Shown here in pieces: positions 32,698 through 33,836 of a stretch of 33,836 nucleotides of DNA. Position 1 is the stretch's first letter. Each line of letters starts with the position of its first letter. The notes beneath the pieces are model-generated. The model did no database searches. It worked only from the letters and a program-made list of their open reading frames with translations, and had not been told where the DNA came from. The position numbers and the translations under genes were made by a program. The DNA comes from Chitinispirillaceae bacterium. Its GTDB lineage: Bacteria; Fibrobacterota; Chitinivibrionia; Chitinivibrionales; Chitinispirillaceae. The stretch covers positions 1 through 33,836 of the forward strand of contig JAFGDP010000151.1 of assembly GCA_016932075.1 (NCBI GenBank), written 5' to 3'.

Positions 32698-33836
32698 GGC
32701 CCTTCGGCCAGTCCTGATCGTCGCGGCGATCGCATCGCCGCTTGTTCCCATTTCGTTCTATTTTGCGGGGAACTGGTACTCGCTGTTGCACAGTTTTTCC
32801 CTGGGCATGGTACTGGGGATCGCAAGCTTTGTCTGGTTTTCCCTCACGCTCATTATTGCCGCACGGATACCGATGCTTGACCGGCTGTACGGCCAGGACC
32901 GCGTCATGGTTTTTCACCGCGTCCTGGCAGGTCTGGCGCTCGGGTGCGCGGCCGGCCATTTCATTTTCAAGGCGGTCTACTCGCTTGATATAACGATGCA
33001 GAAGGCGTTCGGAGGTCTGGCCCTGCTCCTGTTTGGGGTGGTTATGGTGGTCGCATCGGTCGTGATGGTCACCGGCATGCTCCACCGGATACCGTTTTTC
33101 GCGCGCACCCGGGCAGTGATCCTGAGACGTTATAAAATCGATTATTCCGGGCTCAAGCTTTTTCATAATGTCACGGCCCTTGCAGCGCTTTTTGTCGTCG
33201 TGCATGTGAACCTGGCATACTCCACTCTGGAGACGGTGCCGCGCCTGGCTGTCATAAACACCTGGTCAGCCGTTGCCGTCGGAGCGTACCTGTACCATAC
33301 GATGGTGCGGGTTGCCGTTAACCGCGGCCGCGCCGGTACCATCACGCGAGTGACGCCGCTGTCACGGGACATTGTTGAGGTTCGGTTCAGTGATGCGAAG
33401 CGCGTGCTTCGCCGGCATCGCGCAGGTCAGTTCGGATATTTCCGTATTATTGATAAAGCGGTGGGTTTTGAGGAGCACCCCTTTACCATTTCATCTTCAC
33501 CTGCTTCCCTGGAAGGATCCATTACCGTAAAAAACCTCGGCGACTATACGGCGCAGCTTACAAAGGTGCGGCCGGGCGCGCAACTGGTGGTCGACGGTCC
33601 CTATGGCATGTTCACGCCACGTCAGGATGGGCGTCCGCATGTTTTCATCGCAGGTGGGATCGGTATAACGCCTTTTCTATCTATTGTACCGTACTGGGAT
33701 GCGCAGGGAATAGCGCAACCGACGGTCCTTGTTTGGAGCTGCAGGAGCGAACAGGACATGGTGCATCGCGATTATTTTGAATCATGCGCGAAGAGGCACG
33801 ATCTCTTCACTTTTTTTCCTGTGGTGACGGGGGAAC
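32684..33836 (+). CDS. Ferric reductase-like membrane flavocytochrome (partial, runs off the end)
   Basis: The frame opens at the ATG at 32684 and is still open at the window edge, so the C-terminus is missing (384 codons present). About six transmembrane helices form the N-terminal half. Two histidine pairs, H-x13-H in FHRVLAGLALGCAAGH and H-x12-H in FHNVTALAALFVVVH, are expected heme ligands of ferric-reductase-type domains. The cytosolic part has the FAD motif HPFTISSSP and the nicotinamide-binding GGIGITPFLS. NOX/FRE family enzymes move electrons from NAD(P)H across the membrane through FAD and hemes. AGG lies directly before the ATG. It overlaps the upstream flavodoxin-like gene and is probably co-translated. 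Confidence 0.85.
   Translation, partial: MEKNKALRPVLIVAAIASPLVPISFYFAGNWYSLLHSFSLGMVLGIASFVWFSLTLIIAARIPMLDRLYGQDRVMVFHRVLAGLALGCAAGHFIFKAVYSLDITMQKAFGGLALLLFGVVMVVASVVMVTGMLHRIPFFARTRAVILRRYKIDYSGLKLFHNVTALAALFVVVHVNLAYSTLETVPRLAVINTWSAVAVGAYLYHTMVRVAVNRGRAGTITRVTPLSRDIVEVRFSDAKRVLRRHRAGQFGYFRIIDKAVGFEEHPFTISSSPASLEGSITVKNLGDYTAQLTKVRPGAQLVVDGPYGMFTPRQDGRPHVFIAGGIGITPFLSIVPYWDAQGIAQPTVLVWSCRSEQDMVHRDYFESCAKRHDLFTFFPVVTGE

Overview
The window reads as an ordinary chromosomal segment of a Gram-negative bacterium. Evidence for a Gram-negative envelope is a lipid A-type acyltransferase, several lipoproteins and signal peptides, a SPOR-domain protein and a RodZ-like protein. A large gingipain-fold (C25) protein ends in a FlgD-like/type IX sorting-type domain, which points to the Fibrobacterota-Chlorobiota-Bacteroidota side of the tree. 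A Fibrobacterota-like (Chitinispirillia/Chitinivibrionia-type) or related FCB lineage is my best guess, but this is inference and no 16S gene is present. The sequence is moderately GC-rich by eye, and I see no transposase, phage gene or tRNA.

Layout. (a) 70-8539, plus strand: gpmI, a lipoprotein-like AMMECR1-domain protein, glutamine-dependent nadE, and the secreted C25/PorU-like protein. (b) 8565-17871, minus strand: a tightly packed run of eleven genes, read maf, rodZ, tatD, a 45-aa membrane protein, hisC, hisB, a secreted TPR-tailed protein, a SPOR lipoprotein, rimO, fmdB-like, obgE. (c) 17983-24314, plus strand: inositol-phosphatase family, SEC-C-tagged methionine aminopeptidase, hflX, a DUF58 protein, a BatA-like protein, and a STAS protein with its own good sigma-70 promoter. 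(d) 24301-26157 minus: a RACo/DUF4445-type corrinoid-activation ATPase, divergent from radA, which converges on an LpxL-type acyltransferase. (e) 28612-30889: a PP-loop sulfurtransferase-like gene, a small minus-strand transcription unit I infer from ribosome binding site and terminator, and hisF. (f) 30890-31577: a non-coding convergent intergenic region filled by a degenerate tandem repeat array with a strict 41-bp period. (g) tadA (minus), then an exported flavodoxin-fold-like protein overlapping a ferric-reductase-type flavocytochrome that runs off the right edge.

Most genes are housekeeping: glycolysis, NAD and histidine synthesis, ribosome and tRNA modification, envelope and DNA repair. 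The least explained parts are the 41-bp array at about 30969-31501, the 63-codon orphan unit at 29690-29881 with an inverted repeat upstream and an intrinsic terminator downstream, and a 19-codon overlapping ORF that takes the only good ribosome binding site in front of nadE. No defence system, CRISPR array or mobile element was found.
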